Shown: piece by piece, positions 13,966-15,611 of the stretch | Layout: every line of letters starts with the position of its first letter | Position numbering within the stretch: position 1 is the first letter of the stretch | NCBI GenBank assembly: GCA_945910925.1 | Contig: CAMDZX010000028.1 | Location: 1-15,611, forward strand | Source: an uncultured bacterium | GTDB lineage: Bacteria > Cyanobacteriota > Vampirovibrionia > Gastranaerophilales > Gastranaerophilaceae | Length of the DNA stretch: 15,611 nucleotides | Reading direction: 5' to 3' | Position numbers and translations under genes: made by a program | Notes under the pieces: generated by a model | Seen by the model: the letters and a program-made list of their open reading frames with translations, nothing else | Database searches by the model: none | What the model was told of the DNA's origin: nothing

Positions 13966-14568
13966 TTATTTAGAATAGTACTCAATTACAAGTTGTTCTT
14001 TGAAATCAGGATCCAATTCATCTCTGTTTGGAAGTCTGTCAAATGTAATCTTTAACGCATCACTGTCAACTGTAACCCAGTTTGGTGCGCACGATAAATC
14101 AATTAAAGACATAACTGATTTTAAATAATCAGAGCTTTTAGCTTTTACTGCAACAACATCACCTGCTTTTAACAAGTATGAAGGAATATCAACCTTTTTA
14201 CCATTAACAGTTACGTGACCGTGATTAACAATTTGTCTTGATTGTTTTCTTGTTACACCAAAGCCTGCTCTATATAATACGTTGTCAAGTCTTGATTCTA
14301 AAATTTGTAAAAGAATTGTACCTGTAACGCCTTTTTTACGAGCTGCCGTATTGTAATATTTTGCAAATTGTTTTTCAGATACCAAATATGTGTATCTGAT
14401 TTTTTGTTTTTCTGCTAAGTGAATAGCATATTCAGAAAGTTTTTTTCTTACAGCACCATGTTGTCCTGAAGCTGTTTGTCTCATAGAAGATGTTAATTTT
14501 CTATTGGACAAATCTTTAACTTTTTTATTTCTAAAAAGTTTGTTACTTGGTCCGGTATATCTTGCCAT
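13966..14568 (-). CDS. rpsD: 30S ribosomal protein S4 (zinc-free form)
   Basis: S4 is a primary binder of 16S rRNA and in many bacteria represses its own operon. The protein has 200 residues. It starts MARYTGPSNKLFR, and the cysteine cluster present in zinc-binding S4 is absent, as in the Cys-free form. It has QHG (36-38), SEYAIHLAEKQKIRYTY (45-61), RLDNVLYRAGF (93-103) and the S4 RNA-binding domain (93-155, with VNHGHVTVNGKKVDIPS). The chosen ATG has AAAAGGAG upstream; the in-frame TTG at 14625 adds 19 non-conserved residues. A 120-base gap with possible leader structure separates it from rpsK. Confidence 0.97.
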   Translation of the reverse strand: MARYTGPSNKLFRNKKVKDLSNRKLTSSMRQTASGQHGAVRKKLSEYAIHLAEKQKIRYTYLVSEKQFAKYYNTAARKKGVTGTILLQILESRLDNVLYRAGFGVTRKQSRQIVNHGHVTVNGKKVDIPSYLLKAGDVVAVKAKSSDYLKSVMSLIDLSCAPNWVTVDSDALKITFDRLPNRDELDPDFKEQLVIEYYSK

Positions 14569-14582
14569 TTTTTTCTCCTTTT

Positions 14583-14691
14583 CTTTTGCGAGGCATCTAT
14601 GGTTTGTGCTTTTGGCGAAGCTCAAGCCCTCGCGGTTACTTAATGTTGAAAAGTGCTCAAGTCTTATAACTTAATCACTTATCAATTTTTA
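14583..14691 (-). promoter_or_regulatory. Structured leader between rpsK and rpsD (possible S4 regulatory site)
   Basis: This is the longest gap inside the ribosomal cluster. On the - strand GCGAGG (14633-14628) can pair with CCTCGC (14593-14588), enclosing 34 bases that include a smaller GCTT/AAGC stem. The hairpin ends just before the rpsD Shine-Dalgarno. CTTGAGC also occurs twice as a direct repeat (complement at 14620-14626 and 14655-14661). S4 is a known autogenous repressor in E. coli and Bacillus, so a binding site here is plausible. An internal promoter cannot be excluded. Confidence 0.4.
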
Positions 14692-15078
14692 CTATACTCT
14701 ACGTTTTTTAGGTGGACGACATCCATTGTGAGGGATAGGTGTTACGTCCTTGATTAATGTGATTTCAAGTCCTGCTGCTTGGATTGCTCTGATTGCAGTT
14801 TCACGACCTGAACCCGGACCCTTGATATAAACTTCAACTTTTTTCATACCTTGATCCATTGATTTTTTAGCTACTAATTCTGCAGCTGATTGTGCTGCAA
14901 ACGGAGTACCTTTTCTGGCACCCTTAAAACCGGTAGCACCTGCTGTAGCCCATGCTATAGCATTACCTTGCGTATCGGTAGAAGTAACGATTGTATTGTT
15001 AAATGTTGACTGAATATGTACAACACCTTGCAATACATTCTTCTTTTCTTTTTTCTTTGTTTTTTGTGGTCTTGCCAT
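14692..15078 (-). CDS. rpsK: 30S ribosomal protein S11
   Basis: S11 is part of the 30S platform that contacts the mRNA near the Shine-Dalgarno helix. The protein has 128 residues. Signatures are GVVHIQSTFNNTIVTSTDTQGN (18-39, a run of typical S11 residues), GPGSGRETAIRA (87-98) and the C-terminal DVTPIPHNGCRPPKKRRV (111-128). The basic N-terminus (KTKKKEKKN) is of usual length. A GAGG lies upstream of the ATG, in the 28-base gap after rpsM. There is nothing unusual in the protein. Confidence 0.98.
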   Translation of the reverse strand: MARPQKTKKKEKKNVLQGVVHIQSTFNNTIVTSTDTQGNAIAWATAGATGFKGARKGTPFAAQSAAELVAKKSMDQGMKKVEVYIKGPGSGRETAIRAIQAAGLEITLIKDVTPIPHNGCRPPKKRRV

Positions 15079-15106
15079 TTCTATTTCCTCTATATTAATT
15101 AGTTAT

Positions 15107-15472
15107 CTATTTTTTCTTAGCTACTGCGCCGTTTTTCTTACCGCGTCTTGTTCTTGCGTTGGTTTTTGTTCTTTGACCTCTGCAAGGAAGGTTTCTTTTG
15201 TGTCTCATACCTCTGTATGAGTTAATTTCTTGTAAACGTTTGATGTTCATTGTAATTTCACGACGAAGGTCACCTTCAATGTGATAATTAGCCAATTCGT
15301 TTCTTAAAAGTTTAATATCTTCATCAGTTAAATCATCTGTTCTTAAATCAGGTGAAATTCCTGTTGCTGCTAAAATCTTTGCACTTCTTGTAGGCCCTAT
15401 GCCAAAAATGTAAGTAAGCGCTATTTCAATTCGTTTGTTACGAGGTAAATCTACCCCTGCCAGTCTTGCCAT
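15107..15472 (-). CDS. rpsM: 30S ribosomal protein S13
   Basis: S13 sits in the 30S head and bridges to the large subunit and P-site tRNA. The protein has 121 residues from the ATG at 15472, starting with the conserved MARLAGVDLPRNKRIEIALTYI pattern; GIG (24-26), RREITMNIKRL and the C-terminal RGMRHKRNLPCRGQRTKTNARTRRG follow. The chosen ATG has AAAAGGAG eleven bases upstream. A second in-frame ATG at 15520 has an even stronger Shine-Dalgarno (GGGGAGGAAG, complement at 15526-15535, ideal spacing) and would add 16 residues (MPPTQKNLTTEKEKIR). Family conservation favours the shorter form, but both may be used. The upstream neighbour is rpmJ, as in most bacteria. Confidence 0.96.
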   Translation of the reverse strand: MARLAGVDLPRNKRIEIALTYIFGIGPTRSAKILAATGISPDLRTDDLTDEDIKLLRNELANYHIEGDLRREITMNIKRLQEINSYRGMRHKRNLPCRGQRTKTNARTRRGKKNGAVAKKK

Positions 15473-15579
15473 TCTAATTTTCTCCTTTTCTGTTGTTAGA
15501 TTTTTTTGTGTAGGAGGCATAAATACTTCCTCCCCACCGATATTTATAAGCCTTTCGGTTAGGCCCGGATATTATTAAA

Positions 15580-15611
15580 TTATCCTTGTCTTTGTTTGTG
15601 TTTAGGGTTTT
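15580..15611 (-). CDS. rpmJ: 50S ribosomal protein L36, C-terminal end (gene runs off the window)
   Basis: Only the last nine codons and the TAA stop are inside the window. They read NPKHKQRQG, which matches the invariant C-terminus of L36 (zinc-ribbon protein of about 37 residues, ending ...CENPKHKQRQG in many bacteria). The partial codon before it fits Glu. Its place just upstream of rpsM is the standard rpmJ-rpsM order. Confidence 0.85.
   Translation of the reverse strand, partial: NPKHKQRQG

Noticed and set aside
13941..13985. TTG-initiated extension of rpoA
   Set aside because: It overlaps rpsD and adds non-conserved residues, while the ATG at 13940 has its own TAGGAG and starts the conserved protein.
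14569..14625. TTG-initiated extension of rpsD
   Set aside because: The conserved S4 N-terminus MARYTGP starts at 14568 behind a strong AAAAGGAG; the extension is not conserved sequence.
1..15611. CRISPR arrays, insertion sequences, tRNA or rRNA genes
   Set aside because: I saw no regularly spaced repeats, transposase-like proteins or RNA gene signatures in any part of the window.

Overview
The window looks like chromosome from a low-GC, Gram-negative, flagellated bacterium. Several proteins point to a non-photosynthetic relative of Cyanobacteria, of the Gastranaerophilales / Vampirovibrionia ('Melainabacteria') type. The hints are cyanobacteria-like stretches in ribosomal proteins L17 (RRQA..FIYDK) and S4 (zinc-free N-terminus, SEYAI.L.EKQK), truA placed between rplQ and rplM, a possible DUF1822-like protein, and lipid A plus flagellar genes. 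This assignment is inference from memory of family patterns; no search was run.

Region 1 (1-4206, + strand) is a tight run aroC(partial)-aroK-aroB-lpxI-lpxB. The first three are shikimate/chorismate enzymes and overlap one another. The last two make the lipid A disaccharide, so the cell should have an LPS-type outer membrane. Region 2 (4296-7602) is accessory-looking. It holds a hydrophilic orphan with low-complexity ends (+), two small orphans on the - strand, and a 398-residue single-pass membrane protein with a possible DUF1822-like domain (+).

Region 3 (7603-10227, + strand) is a flagellar rod operon. A good sigma70-type promoter and a long imperfect hairpin in the leader precede two short FlgF/FlgG-family proteins, FlgB and FlgC, and the operon ends at a clear terminator. 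Region 4 (10222-10707, - strand) is another small orphan with two hydrophobic segments.

Region 5 (10797-15611, - strand) is the alpha end of the ribosomal protein cluster. In transcription order it runs rpmJ(partial)-rpsM-rpsK-rpsD-rpoA-rplQ-truA-rplM-rpsI-terminator.

The most interesting signal is a short Phe-centred motif ([SN]-F-[GR]) within the first 25 residues of the three small - strand orphans (5265-5702, 5861-6268, 10222-10707). These proteins are otherwise dissimilar, have Ser/Asn/Thr-rich N-termini, and surround the flagellar rod operon. The motif could be a sorting or secretion tag, but that is a hypothesis. Also worth checking are the structured leader of the flagellar operon, leader structures and alternative starts at rpsD and rpsM, and the complete absence of TGA stops among 23 genes.
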